Part shown: positions 34,934 to 46,606 of the stretch, piece by piece
Layout: every line of letters starts with the position of its first letter
How positions within the stretch are numbered: position 1 is the stretch's first letter
Source: Pyrenopolyporus hunteri
Lineage: Eukaryota > Ascomycota > Sordariomycetes > Xylariales > Hypoxylaceae
Direction of reading: 5' to 3'
Length of the DNA: 64,000 nt
Assembly (NCBI GenBank): GCA_902806595.1
Contig: CADCXC010000014.1
Coordinates: forward strand, 62,001-126,000
Made by a program: the position numbers and the translations under genes
Notes under the pieces: model-generated
Told to the model about the DNA's origin: nothing
Database searches by the model: none
What the model saw: only the letters and a program-made list of their open reading frames with translations

Positions 34934-35690
34934 TAGGGTGTCGCGGTTCGCCTTGCACTAGAGATCGGGAATATGTCCGCCTGGGGAAAGGGTTGGGTCT
35001 GGGTCCACGTAGAGGGAATGCGATTTCTGGCTTGCCATCTGTACAAGTAGACGAAGGTGGCTTGCCAATAGGCTGTCTCTCCCCGTGTGTCTCGAGGGTT
35101 GCTAGTTGCTCATTCGCCGGACGCATCCCCAATGCGAGAGGACGGAGGCCCGGTCGATTTGTATACTTAAGGCGCACATTGTACATACAGCGCAACTATG
35201 CTACTCTCACTGCCGCGTCTAGTATATTTATTAGCATAACCCCCAGAGCCTTCCCTCCTCCCGTCGGACGGCTCGTACGGCTTGTGTTGGGTAATCTTAA
35301 GAGCGCTCCCATCCAACGGCGGTCTACGTCGGGTCGTTACGTAGGCACCTTACCGGAATAATTGGGGGATGGACTCTAGTCCGGTGCTGCACGTTGGATT
35401 TCGGGCGGTTGGGCAGAGGAGCCCAACTACCTAACATATATGTCTGTATATACTGTGATACGTTATACCATTACGGTACCCATCTCAGTCACGCACACAT
35501 ATAATAGATCGATCGAACGAGTCATGATTTAGAACTTCTCATGCAAGATCTATCTCACCTTCCTGCTTGGGAGTAAATTAAAAAAACTGTCGATCATGTT
35601 ACTAATCGGGGTATCGCCGTCCCTGTCCTCCTCCCCCCATTTTTATACTCATGCTCCTGTGAAGTGCACCTAGCTGTAAAACTCATTTGA
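34934..35690. other. convergent intergenic region
   Basis: Between the stops of DNM1 (+) and RNA1 (-). It is GC-richer than other spacers for 34940-35360, probably as 3' untranslated sequence, and lacks TACCTA clusters. No gene. Confidence 0.55.
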
Positions 35691-37037
35691 CTAGATCCCA
35701 GTCTTTTCCAGCTTCTTTGCCAGCGCGTCGACATCGTCATCCTTCAGCTGGACCGTAGGTTCTTCCTGTGCCTCCTCGGCTTCCTTAACCAGCTTCTCGG
35801 CCTTCTCTTGGGCGGTAACATCCTCCTCTTCCTCCTCCTCCTCCTCCTCCTCTTCCTCCGAATCCAGTTCCTCGAGGTCGCTTAGGCTGTCGATGCCCCA
35901 GGAGTCTTCATCGACGATATCACCTCCGTACTTTTCTTTCCGCTCGTCGAGAAGATTTTGCAGGGCTAGGATATGCTCGTCATCCTCTGAGAATTTATTG
36001 CCGTTGAGTTCAATCCTCCTCAGCGCCGGTAAGCCGTTCTTTGCGGCTGACGCGAAGCCCTTAACTCCTATCGAAGTAATATCGTTGAATTGCAGGCGAA
36101 GGGTCTCCAGCTTCCGATTCTGGCCCTTGGAGAGAGCTTCGGCGAGGAGGATACCGCCCTTGGCACTGAGGAGCGAGTCGCCGATGCCAAGCTCTTGTAT
36201 ATCGGCCCAGAGAGGGACGACCTTTGCTAGCGCCCTTGCCCCCTTAAGGGTGAAGGTGTTGTCCTGCAGATCCAAAATCTCGAGCCCGGTGGCGTTGTTT
36301 AGACCTGCGGTGAGCAGTTGCTCGATTCCTTCCTGGCGGATACCATTCTGAACCATCTTTACTACCTTGATCTTGTTATGAAGACTGAACGTCTTAGACC
36401 AAGCCAGCATACTCCCATTCTCTAACCTGTTACGACCGCAGTAAACCGTCTCGAGATAAGGGACGTCCTGTCCGGCTTTTCTGGCTGCCTCCTTTTTTGC
36501 GTGAAGCTCCGACAGCGCATCGGCGATGAGTATGCCAGCATGGGGCCCTAATCCGTTATTGTTGAGATATAGGTGCTGAAGAGGGACGTGACTAGACAGG
36601 AAAGCAACCAATGGCGCCTGTGTATTAACGCCGAAGGCATTGTCGTTTAGGTTGATGGTTCGAAGGTTGGGTAGGTTGAGGATAGAGGTAAGCAGGGAGG
36701 AGAGTGCCTCGGGGATCTCGTTCAGCAGGCGCCCGGTGAAAATGTCGGCTAAGTTTGCGACCTAGAAACGCGGCGACGAGGTCAGCAAGGCTCCCTTTTT
36801 CTTTGCGCTAATGCCCGCCTTGCGATTTGCCCCAAGTCTTACCTTCAGAGACTTTTTGGTGGCTAAGACTTCTCCAAGGAGTTTACAAGCCCCGACACCG
36901 AGGGTGTTTCCCAGAATGCGCACCTCCTCTACGTCGTCCATGGCCCGCAATGGGCCTATGTGAGCCTCCAGATCCTGAGCTGTATCTAGCTTTAAGGATT
37001 TCCCCTCAAGGGAGAAGATTTTACTAGGGACAGACAT
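35691..37037 (-). CDS. RNA1: RanGAP, GTPase-activating protein of Ran
   Basis: A 421-aa cytosolic GAP that drives Ran-GTP hydrolysis for nuclear transport. Exons on the minus strand are 37037..36843 and 36761..35691. It is made of leucine-rich repeats of the RanGAP ribonuclease-inhibitor type, for example VEEVRILGNTLGVGACKLLG, LRTINLNDNAFGV, LQHLYLNNNGLGPHAG and LEILDLQDNTFTLKGARAL, LETLRLQFNDITSIGVKGFA, LRRIELNGNKFSEDDE. The motif NLADIFTGRLLNEIPEAL after the intron and TVYCGRNRLENGS, which holds the catalytic Arg region, are typical. The C-terminus is an acidic tail including a 17-residue run broken only by Ser/Asp (EEEEEEEEEEEE), also typical of fungal Rna1. The final residues KKLEKTGI are charged. 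The assignment is firm. Confidence 0.95.
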
Positions 37038-38073
37038 CTTGTAAATAATAGGCGTTGGACGCGCGAAAAGGTGGCGAATGGTATAGACTCTGCTCTGTCG
37101 TCGCAGTTGTTGCGGTTGATGCGGTTGGCGCGGTTGTTGTTGTTGTTGATGTTGTTGTTTTGATTGTTGTTATTACTATTATCGCCCTTAGGATCTGAGG
37201 AGAAAGAAATGCCAGACCTGCCTAAATTGATAGTGGGGGAGGGGCATATTTGTCAAGCGTTATATCCAAATGCACATACGTCGTAGCGCAATTGCCAAGT
37301 CGCGTGCCATGTGACTCCGGGTGGCTCGTGCCTACATGTAGGTACTAAGGCTATTTCCACTCCACCTATATACATATATGCATATACAAGGTATAACTAG
37401 ACGACTATAGTACCTCCCTACCTAGATAGGTACCTATGTACCTATGTATAACTGTCCGGACTCTCGCGTGCCACATCGTGACTCGTAATTCCTTACCTTT
37501 TACCTTTTACCTCTGTAATTTCTATTTCTATGCACACCTATCTCAACGCCGGTCGGACTCGCACCAGAGGGTAACTGGGGCTAATGAATCTCTTGGGATC
37601 CATATATTCACTATTATCCTGCTCCTTGTTCCGTCTCATAGTCAATACCATGGCGGGCCGCCTTCGACGGCCCAACATCTCTCAGTCTGCTCTAATCCAA
37701 ACCCCTTTTCAATGTCTTATCCGATTCTAGGATAAGTCTAATTCAGTCCTAATACATATGCCCTACCAACTCTCTTGTTATATCAGACGGGGCGTATTTC
37801 CTTGTTCTTCCTCAGATATCTAAAGGAGCCACATTTTCGCACGAAAGTGTGATGGGCCTTGAGACTATACACATTCCACATACATCCACTTCTTAGTAAA
37901 GCTTCTCAACTATATTTCCTTTTTATGACAAGTTTTCTCTGGTGTCTAGATAGCCTACTTCTCACACAAACATCACTAAGGTCTTAGTACTAGCTGATAT
38001 AAACCATACCAGGCGTGAGTTGTCTTTTACCTCTAATCATAGGCTAGTTAGCAAATTTCCTTGGTAGAAAGAT
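37038..38073. other. 1.0-kb divergent promoter region
   Basis: RNA1 promoter with a GTT-rich array at 37130-37170 (a CAA array on the RNA1 strand), then sparse TACCTA motifs at 37325-37445 and a 600-bp stretch of ordinary AT-rich sequence up to the F-box gene. No gene is seen. Confidence 0.6.
37130..37172 (-). repeat. CAA/CAG trinucleotide array in the RNA1 leader
   Basis: Repeats of GTT on the plus strand, about 100 bp before the RNA1 start codon. Confidence 0.7.
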
Positions 38074-41000
38074 ATGGGTTTTGGTAGAGGACTCAGTAAC
38101 CGCACGAGCGGCGCGTCGACCGTTCAAGCAAGAGTCACGCATAACGGGCTAGGTCCGTCTCCTGCTGAAGATGATGAAATCCCTCTTGAATCTGGTAGTG
38201 AAGAGTCACGGTCTTCTCCCGGCGTTTCCATGTCCAACTCCGACGGCGAGGATGGGTATAACCCTTTAATCTCAGTCGGGAACGAACACGTTCCAACTCA
38301 ACCCGGACCATCATCCTGCAAGGCGATCGTCGACCCCGCGGCCCAGCAAAACGGGGCCATCTCGAAGAAACGGAAGCCTCAAGCTGCGGCTACCACACTC
38401 TATGCGGACGCCCCTATCAAGAAGGTAAAGCTGGATGAGAATATGTATAGCCGCACACCACCCGTAGTGGCCCCTCCGCGGGACAAATCTCTGCTCCCTG
38501 CAGAAATCTGGCATCGTATCTTTACTTTCACCCCACCGAAAGCACTGGCAAATTTGTTACGCACTAACAGGTTATTCAACGTGTATCTCAATGCATCGTC
38601 TCCTTACCAATGTCTAGTTCCGCCCCCCCTCCAAAGAACCTCTATTTCGGCTTTAGAGCCTGACGTTATATGGCAACTCTCTCGGCGGCGTTTCTGGCCA
38701 GGGATGCCAGCACCATTACAGCAGAAGACCGAGCTCGATATGTGGCGTCTTGCCTGTGGGAAGAAATGTCAATTTTGCAACAAAGTAAACATGGCTTTGG
38801 CAAGTTTCCTTGGTAGCCAAAGCCCTTGTACGCTTCAACTAGTTTGGGCGTTTGCGCTCCGGAGCTGCGGGCCCTGTCTCATAGAGAATACTATCAAGGT
38901 ACGTTTGTATTAAGGCTGGAATAAAAAGGCAACCATCTGACTATTCGATAAGGAGTTTGATTTGCTTCTCTCTCCTTCGATGCCCTCGATATTGGTGCCA
39001 GCAGTTCCCTTTGCGCTCGTCGCCGACGGGCTGCATGTAATATCGCCGGGCATACTTCAGAATGGAGTAATTCGAGGGGACGTGCAAGCCACGAAGATAT
39101 ACCTCTACGATCATGTGGAGAGGTTGAAGCAGGAGTTTCTTTCGGCCAAATCGATGGGTAGAGCCACGGCTGATGAGTGGTTGGAAGGCCTGGCGACTCG
39201 CAAAAAGGAGCTGCTCAATGATTCGATGCGGTGGGAGAAGTGGGCGTCAATTGGCGGAGTTACCCAGATGCAAACCAAATTATCTCAAGACGACGTCCCG
39301 GGCATGGCTATTCTGACTGATAAGGGGAAACTGCCGCCGAATATCTCTTCGTCAGCTCCTAGATCCCCGACGTTAGGCCACCTAGCCAAAAGACATAAAT
39401 TTAGTCCATGTCGTACTCCTAAGGTAACAGCGCCTCACTCTACCCAAACCGAAGTCCCTCATATTCGTGAGTGCTCTATACCCCGGTCCCCCCCTAGTCC
39501 CAAGACAACTAACTCAGTTCGGTAGATGATGATTCTATTTCTCGTATTCTCTCCTGCTTGCAGCCTAACGTTCAGCTTAATGGATCTCGGGCTCGGACTC
39601 TCGAGGAAGCACTAGAGCTTAAAGCAGCTCGCCGTGTAGAGATCGAACGGCGTGCGATGGAGCTCGACCCACCATTATCAGCAAATATATTGGCACGCAT
39701 TCCGTCCTTCCAAGCGGCCATTCAACTTATATCGCCGCTTGACGGTGACGCCTGGGATTTACTTAAGCCCCGCTTACTCGCACAGAGAGCAAGCGCAGAA
39801 CAACGTGAGCAAGAAGAACAGGTTTCAAGCCGGCCGCGTACTACCCCAGAGCAATCCGAGGGATACGGCAGTCTCGAGCAGAATACCGTAGTGACGAAGC
39901 AGCTCGTTGATAAGGCCTGGGATGACCTTCAAGCGCCACTGCGCGCGCAAATCTCCGTATATGCTGATGAGATCATACGTAATACCTGGGACGGTGGACG
40001 AAAGGTTGATATGGAGAATAGCCCGCAATTCGCGGCAGAGGCTCTTCTTTACGTCCGCAGAAGATTTTATACGGAAATTGCAAAAGACTCCGCCGTAAGA
40101 CGCGCTGTTGGTCAAGAGGCCTTGAAGGACCCCTCCGAAGGGCCATTTACGCAAAAGCTCACCCTTGAAAACATGAAGTGGCTATTCGACGTCAAGATAA
40201 AACCCCATACCGAGGCATACCGGAAAGATCTATTCTTTTGCAACAGCTGCGAAATGCATTCCAAGGCATTTGGATTCGAAGGGGTCATCCAGCACTACGC
40301 TGCCAAGCATACAAATGCTCTCAGTCGAGGTAGCGTTGTAGTTCATTGGCGAGCCGAGTGGCCGGAGACTCCGCCGTTTAAACCCAATCCCCTCACTATC
40401 ACGATAACATCGACTCCATCGTCCTACGGTAATTCACCCGGAACCCTACGTTCTCAGAATAACGCCTATCTGCACCACAGTGCCAGTGCCCACCCCTGGA
40501 TCCCAAACCTAGCAACTTCCCAACCATCCCCGTACCATGGGTCCCTTCCACCAAGTTATGAGCATTCATTATATGGACCAATGATGCTACGACCAACCGC
40601 GTATTGGCAGGGAAACTTTTATATTCCGGGGCAGCATAATCACGGTTCTTCTTATCCCCTTCACCCGCCATCCTATAGCCCACATGGACCAACCTACACC
40701 ATCTCGTGCCCGCCCATTCCTCCTGGAATCCGTACTGAATCTCTAGCTTATTCTCCCACTATAGATATTCACTATAGCCACCATTACAATATACGCCGGG
40801 ATAATTCCCAAACGAACCTCCAAAATCCTTACAGCCACATGCTTATCGGCAATTACCGCGCTCAACTTGAATATCTAGCCCGAAGCTCACGCGAAATATG
40901 GGCTCTCACGACAGGCCTGAAAGAGTTATCGGAATGTGTCAGAATACATGTTGTCATCTACCACGTCGTTCAAAGGTTTCGGGATAAGTTTTCCGAGAGT

Positions 41001-42815
41001 CCCCCGTTGACTATGTTTATCGATGGGCTCTCAAACAATAAGGAGATGCGTTCGGTGCGTAACATCAACGGTCTCATGTGTAAAGCATGTCACATTGGCC
41101 TTGGAAGTGAAATGTGGGCCGAGCCGGATCGTAGGCTGTTTTCCTTGCCACAGCTGGCGAACCATTTCCAACGGAGGCATATAGATCAACCGCAGGCAAT
41201 TGGCGTACCCTTCCTCGACTGGACTCATTATATGGTATATACACCGGATCTGCCCATGCTATCTGGTCTCCGATATATGACGAATATGGACGACCAAAAA
41301 TACACTCTTATCTCTGGTGCTTTCCCGCCGACGCAACGCCCCGATAGCTATTCACAAGGCTTCTCGACCCCCGATACGCAAGTTGCCGCCATAATTGCGA
41401 CGTATACTGGCGACCAACCAATCTCCAGCACACTAACCTCAAAGGCTAGCTTCCAATTCACCTCATTGGCGGAGTGTTCTGTAGCTACGCATGATATAGT
41501 TATACCTAGCATACCAGATGCAACCCAAACCACCACGCCAGGCCGGGAGCTACATCTCAACCAACCGATCATGGAAGCCTCCTCTCTGACGACTAGCCTA
41601 ACACCTCAACGGAGTAATTCAGGGAAGGCGTCCTCAGAAACATTACATGGAAAACACGGGTCAAAGGCTAAGAGACGGAAGGTATATTTTATTAGGGATT
41701 ACCGAAATATATCTAGCCATGGCCCTAAAAATAGAAAGGGTGGCGCGGTAGGTCCATCGTCCAGGATCGAATCACAGGAGCCTGCTGAGGAGGTTCTGGT
41801 TGCAGAAGAAGAACGTCGTCATGAACAAGAAATCCGAGCAATGTGGGCCGCAGATCGGGAAGAGACTGCTCGGCTTGCTTCTAGGAACAAACCGTCTATC
41901 GAAGCAGAAGGGCCCAATACGCCGAGGCCGATTTCAGCAGCCGGGCGTCCAGATAGTTCGTACGTCCCGATGGCTCGAACCGTTGGGTCGCTAGCGCACG
42001 GGACCCAATTCAAGATACCAGGCGAACCCGTAGATACCCAAGAATGCGAGGAAGATGATTTGATGGCCGATCTAGAGATCCAGCTCGATCAGCAGCAAGT
42101 ATCGACCGAACACTCGGGCCATCAGCGGAGACATGTTAGTGATATTGTCTGTGGAAGTGAACCTCCCTACGGGCGGCGTACGGATTCCAAGCATAGTGTC
42201 TACTCCAGCCAGGGAGATTCTTATGGCCAAGCCCCTTTAGACTCCCCTAGACGTATTCGGTGTGAGACGGCTTTTTACGAAAAAGATACTCCTAGGTCTC
42301 GACCCACCGAGCTCGTTCACGGATCCACAAGGACAACCGCGACCATAAACGATGCATTATATGATAGGCCTCATCGGGAATACCGTCATACTTATACTGA
42401 CGACCCTCGTGTGCGCCAGCCCGCCGCTAGACACGTTACGGTTTACGAACTTGCCCGAGTTCGGGATTCGCATGACGAATATTTGATTGAAAGACCGATT
42501 AAAATCGGGCGAGAACCTCCGTATACAGCATTCCAGGATGAGCTTATTCCCTGTGGAGATGATGCGACACGAGATAGGATATATAGGAGTGACAACTTCT
42601 CCAGTAGCCGGGTTGGGTACGAATCTATCTCGAGAATCGAGATCTCTTCATGGCGACCTACTTCCAGCGATCGCTTAGACTCGGCGGGCAACTTAATCAG
42701 AGGACTTTATGAACCACATTTAGAGGACGACTCCGTTACCTATGACGATTATGATCCGAGGTATCCGGCGGCCCCGCCGAACCTGAGCACAGCGCGGCAG
42801 AGTCGATACCAATGA
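38074..42815 (+). CDS. large F-box protein with Cys/His clusters
   Basis: Predicted 1542 aa from exons 38074..38898, 38953..39466 and 39526..42815. The F-box is at about 141-185 (LLPAEIWHRIFTFTPPKALANLL in part), after a disordered acidic N-terminus with a nuclear-localisation-like KKRKPQ. Next is a Cys cluster C-x3-C-x2-C (228-235) with CGPC (265-268). The middle has a helical region (RKKELLNDSMRWEKW), then LEEALELKAARRVEIERRAMELDPPL. Two C2H2-like modules follow: CNSC with H-x4-H near 685-710, and CKAC with H-x4-H near 965-1000. The last 500 residues are disordered and Arg/Ser/Asp-rich. The F-box suggests an SCF ubiquitin-ligase adaptor, and the Cys/His modules suggest zinc binding. Similar large F-box proteins occur in filamentous ascomycetes without a defined role. 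The exon 2-3 junction uses the AG at 39524-39525, with CTAAC branch, because the AG at 39562 breaks the frame. Confidence 0.8.
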
Positions 42816-43332
42816 CTTAGTTTTCAAAAATGGGTGGAGTTATACCCAACAGATGTAGCGGTCGATGCTTGAGAAAAGGATGCGCTCGGGCTAGTTGTGA
42901 ACGTTGAACCTGTTTACGGATACTTAGAGAGAAGCCGTCAAATAGTATCTTCGCCATAAATGCAGCTCAAAACCTGCCACATGCGACCCCATGGAGTGCC
43001 ACGATATTTCTATGCTATTTGTATAAGCATCGAAATACTACGAAGAGTAGACCTGGATCCTTTTGCTATAGTTCGTGATGTCCGTTGGTGCTTGGTTCGT
43101 AATCTCAGAAACAACGGCTCCTAGCAATGAACGTGCTAGGATATTATTTCACAGTGGTGGTGCGAAATAGCTATTCTCTATTCGCCCGGCACTAATCCTA
43201 GACGTGACGACTATTAGATCCCGAGGCTATGCCGCATCACCATTTGCACCCATCACCGCCTCTGGCAAACCGTACCGTGTACCACGCTATCTCTTGGAGA
43301 TCAGGGGTGTAAGTCCTTTACCGCTTGACCAC
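42816..43332. other. convergent intergenic region
   Basis: Between the stops of the F-box gene and the unknown minus-strand gene. The complement of 43281-43340 has a tRNA A-box-like stretch (GGTCAAGCGGTAAAGG) but no B box. No gene is called and no TACCTA motif is present. Confidence 0.55.
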
Positions 43333-44529
43333 TTACGATTCTGCGAACCCCTGCCTCATTACATCTGCTTCTAGAGTAGCCACAGCCTGGATCCCGTCCG
43401 GGACCCCCAGCCAGGCGCAGAGGTCCCGGCCCGCCTCGACGATCCGCCACAGCGCCTGCTCGTCGGTCGTCCTCCACTCGTCGTAGTCGCCTAACGCCAC
43501 CGTCTCCGCCCACCGCAGCAGCCGGGCCATGTTATCGGTGGCCAGGCGCTCCACGTTGAGCACGTCGAGCCGATCGCGCTGAGAACCCGCCCACAGCATC
43601 CCGCAGATGCTGCTGATGTTCTGGAGTAGCGAGTTCGTCGCCGGGGGGATGGGGTGATGGTATTGAACATCGCTGGGACCGTCGCTGTTGTTATTGGCTT
43701 TGCTGATGTGCGTGTTTCCGCCGCTGCCACTATTGCTGTTTCTGTGGTTGGGGTTGCTACTCTCTTTCTTTAGCTGCGTCCGGCGAAAGATGTCACCGGT
43801 GGCACGTGGTATAGGCCGGTCGTGCACAAAGGGGGGACTAGATGCGCGTGCTAGACGGTTAACTCGGTGGGTATCCAGATACGTTTTTGTAGACTGTAAG
43901 CAGATTTCGTGGATGGCGCGTACAATAGCGCAGATGTCGTCGGCCCTCCCACTGCTGCTGCTGGGGATGCTAACGGTCCTACTGTGGGCGGCCGACGCAA
44001 CGAGCGAAGGCCGTTGGTCTAACGGGGACTGGAAGTCTTGAATGCATGGAACGGGTACGTCTAAAGCCGGTATGGCCGAAGAAAAGCAAGCGGTAGCTAC
44101 GTTGGCGCACATTGGGAGCCAGGGCGGAGAATACGCCTCATAGGTTTGGGTATGGTTCGTCTCGGGCAAGAGAAGACTTGCTATAGGTTCACATTCACTT
44201 GTCGTCACACCCTGTCTTCTAGAGGCCTCGTTAAAAGGAAGCATGCCCGTTAGAGAGCTGTGACGACCATCTGAGAGATGTCGCACATTAGCTTCGTCGT
44301 CAATAGAGAGGTGAGTCTTTGGGCACATGGAATTTCGGCGTGGCTGAGTAGATTTAGAAGATCCGGAGTCAACTGCTTCCCACTCAGCACTGGTGACTGG
44401 CAGTGACCCAGTGCCGGGTATTCTTGTAGGCCCTCTAGGTTCCATAATTATATCGTCTCGAGAAGACGCGACGAGTGAAATTGGAATTCTCTGATAAATG
44501 AAATCACTCGGTGATGTCGGTTTTGGCAT
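43333..44529 (-). CDS. unknown protein, Ser/Asn-rich with a C-terminal helical part
   Basis: Predicted 398 aa, family not recognised. The frame is open further upstream to 44646, but that part is hydrophobic and proline-rich low complexity (PPPFSFLLPS), so the Met at 44529 (MPKPTSPSDF) is preferred. Another Met lies at 44442 (MEPRGPTR). The first 220 residues are disordered. A helical segment (ADDICAIVRAIHEICLQSTKTYLDTHR) is followed by a Ser/Asn/Gly linker, then a C-terminal helical domain of about 120 residues (NSLLQNISSICGMLWAGSQRD, LDVLNVERLATDNMARLLRWAETV, WRTTDEQALWRIVEAGRDLCAWL). The C-terminal half looks like an uncharacterised fungal family rather than noise. No signal peptide, span or catalytic motif is evident. 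Confidence 0.65.
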   Translation of the reverse strand: MPKPTSPSDFIYQRIPISLVASSRDDIIMEPRGPTRIPGTGSLPVTSAEWEAVDSGSSKSTQPRRNSMCPKTHLSIDDEANVRHLSDGRHSSLTGMLPFNEASRRQGVTTSECEPIASLLLPETNHTQTYEAYSPPWLPMCANVATACFSSAIPALDVPVPCIQDFQSPLDQRPSLVASAAHSRTVSIPSSSSGRADDICAIVRAIHEICLQSTKTYLDTHRVNRLARASSPPFVHDRPIPRATGDIFRRTQLKKESSNPNHRNSNSGSGGNTHISKANNNSDGPSDVQYHHPIPPATNSLLQNISSICGMLWAGSQRDRLDVLNVERLATDNMARLLRWAETVALGDYDEWRTTDEQALWRIVEAGRDLCAWLGVPDGIQAVATLEADVMRQGFAES

Positions 44530-44790
44530 GATCAAACTGCAAGAACTAGGGAGCAGGAAGGAAAAGGGGGGGGGTGCTGGTATTAATAACGGAACAATTA
44601 CAATAACCGAAGTGGGAGGACCGTAGGCTTCTAGTATCTCATACAACCAAGGACCTCGATGTTTATGGACTTTTCAAGTAGCTACAAGAATAGAAATAGG
44701 GAGAAACAGCCTTATGCAAAGGGGATAAAGGGCGGTAGATGTTTTGAAACATGTCAACTTGATCTTGATGTTTTAATATTATCCTTAGGC

Positions 44791-46015
44791 TTACGTATGC
44801 CAGATGACAACTCTACCATCGACGCCGCTTGCTTTGAATCCCGTTAGCATCTCGACAAAAGAACGATCTAAGATCACGGGGAGAGGAGAAAAGTACTCAC
44901 TACTAAACTTGGTGACTGATGTGCCATCGGACTCGTAGACACGGACCGTCGAGATGGTATTCTGATGAATGGTCTTCAGTTGAGTATCGTCTTTGACCTT
45001 GCCTTTCAAGTCCATCTGCCGGAACATGTTCAAGGCGGACTCTTCTCGAGCATCCCCTAGCCCGGGTCTTCCCTTAGATTCTAACGTGCCGCTTAGCTGC
45101 CACCCAGATGCGTCACCCCTAAATCTGAAGGCCTCGCAATCGTATCCGGCAGCAATGATCTCGCTCTCTCCATTCCATATCAGGCTCATGAAAGGTAGAA
45201 GCTGGGTGTTGACGCTAATGACGGCTCGCGGAGGTTGCTCAGGGGCTGTAGGGTAGACAATGGTGATGCTGCTGTCATGGGCAGCGAAAGCAAGAGCGTC
45301 GCCGCTCGGAGAGAATGCGACGGAGTGTACCCACCCGGCAGAATTGTTAAGAAATTCGCCGCAGACGGTGTTGAAAGGTAAACGTTCGCCCCAGACACTA
45401 GGCTCAGGACGAGCGTCGATGCCCTTGATAAAACTTGAGAAGACTCTTGCATGGGCGTCGGTAGAGCCGGCAGCCAGGAGCACCGAGTTGGGATGCCAGT
45501 TGACGGTCGTGATAGTGCTTCGAATAGGCTTCTTCAAGTGCTTGGAGACCCACCAGTCATTTTCCTCTTCAAAATAGCAGATAGCAATGACCCTGTCGCC
45601 AGAGCCGACAGCGAACTTTGTCTCAGACGGAGACCAACGGACGAACGTAGCCGCCCGAGCAATTCTGAGGAGTACCAGAGTCGGCTTATAGCCAGTAGGC
45701 GAGGGCTCCCAGACAAGAGCATTGCGATCTACACGGTCATATTAGCGTGGGCTCAGGAAAGCATTCAAGCGGGTAGATGAAGGTGGATTGACCTTGGGAG
45801 CACGTGACGATGCGGCCACTACCAGGAGCGATATCGACGCCAGTAATAGTTTTATCGTGACCCTTCAACTCATCCTTCAATTTAAAGGCGTTGCCGACCT
45901 TGCCATAAAGCTCAATAGTAGAGTCCTTAGCGACAGCTAATGTCTTGCGGTCAGCTGAGAAGGAGTGGTCGGCAATGGGCCGGTGGAAGAGATGGTGAAC
46001 ATCGGGCGCGGCCAT
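44791..46015 (-). CDS. ARC40: Arp2/3 complex subunit, WD40 (ARPC1/Arc40)
   Basis: A 363-aa WD40 subunit of the Arp2/3 complex, which nucleates branched actin. Exons on the minus strand are 46015..45793, 45728..44901 and 44831..44791. Start at 46015 (MAAPDVHHLFHRPIADHSFS) is preferred to the in-frame ATG at 46051. WD40 features include CSQDRNALVWEPS at the first junction, FVRWSPSETKFAVGSGDRVI, CYFEEENDWWVSKHLKKPIR, VNWHPNSVLLAAGSTDAHAR and GWVHSVAFSPSGDALAFAAH, a typical ARPC1 series. The last exon of 41 nt restores TKFSTSGVDGRVVIWHT after a 69-nt intron, replacing the frame that reads on at 44900. Donor GTCAAT at 45792 is unusual but gives the conserved SQDRNALVW. With SLA1 in the same window, two actin-patch genes are present but not adjacent. 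Assignment is firm. Confidence 0.93.
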
Positions 46016-46606
46016 CTTGATTGGTCTCTCCTTCGACTTAGTGCTATTCAAGTGTGTCGTGATTTTCTTGCGATTTGGGTTTTTTTTTCTTTTCTTTTCT
46101 TTTTTTTATTGTTGATGTTTGGTGTATTATTTGTTTGCCGGTGATAGGAGTATAGCTCTCTACTACCACGTCAAGACAGGCCTTGAGGATGAGAAAGGAG
46201 GATGTGAGAAGAAGAGGGTGTAAAGTAAAGAAGGAGGTTGTAAGAAAGAAGGCGTAAGTAACGCAGCTGGGTTTCGACATGGGCCCAATTGGAAACGCAA
46301 GGAGGTGCTCCGCAGACCTGCGTCACCAACCCAAGCCACTGTGTCCCCACTCTGTGTGGCTGACACCATTGGTTGGGAGGCTCTTTTCACGCGCGGTCCC
46401 GTGGGGAGTGGCTGATCTACAAATAATGTCTACCTCATAAACAACAATTAATTATCAATATCATCGAGCGGCCTGAGCTTCACTACCTACCTATGTAACC
46501 CAGGACAACCCTGGATAACCCGCCACCCGCTCTAGACAGGAAGGAAAACGAGATCAGCAGCCGAACTCCTAACTATAATCGATCAATTGATACCCATCTC
46601 TTCACC
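46016..46606. promoter_or_regulatory. bidirectional promoter of ARC40 and the RRM gene
   Basis: A 591-bp divergent spacer. On the ARC40 side there is a TC-rich run at 46079-46110; near 46480-46500 there is a TACCTACCTATG unit. No gene; a 78-codon frame is an antisense reading of the pyrimidine tract. Confidence 0.5.

Noticed and set aside
43281..43340. tRNA-like A-box on the minus strand (GGTCAAGCGGTAAAGG)
   Set aside because: No B box (GGTTCRANNCC) follows and no cloverleaf closes; at most it is a decayed tRNA fragment.
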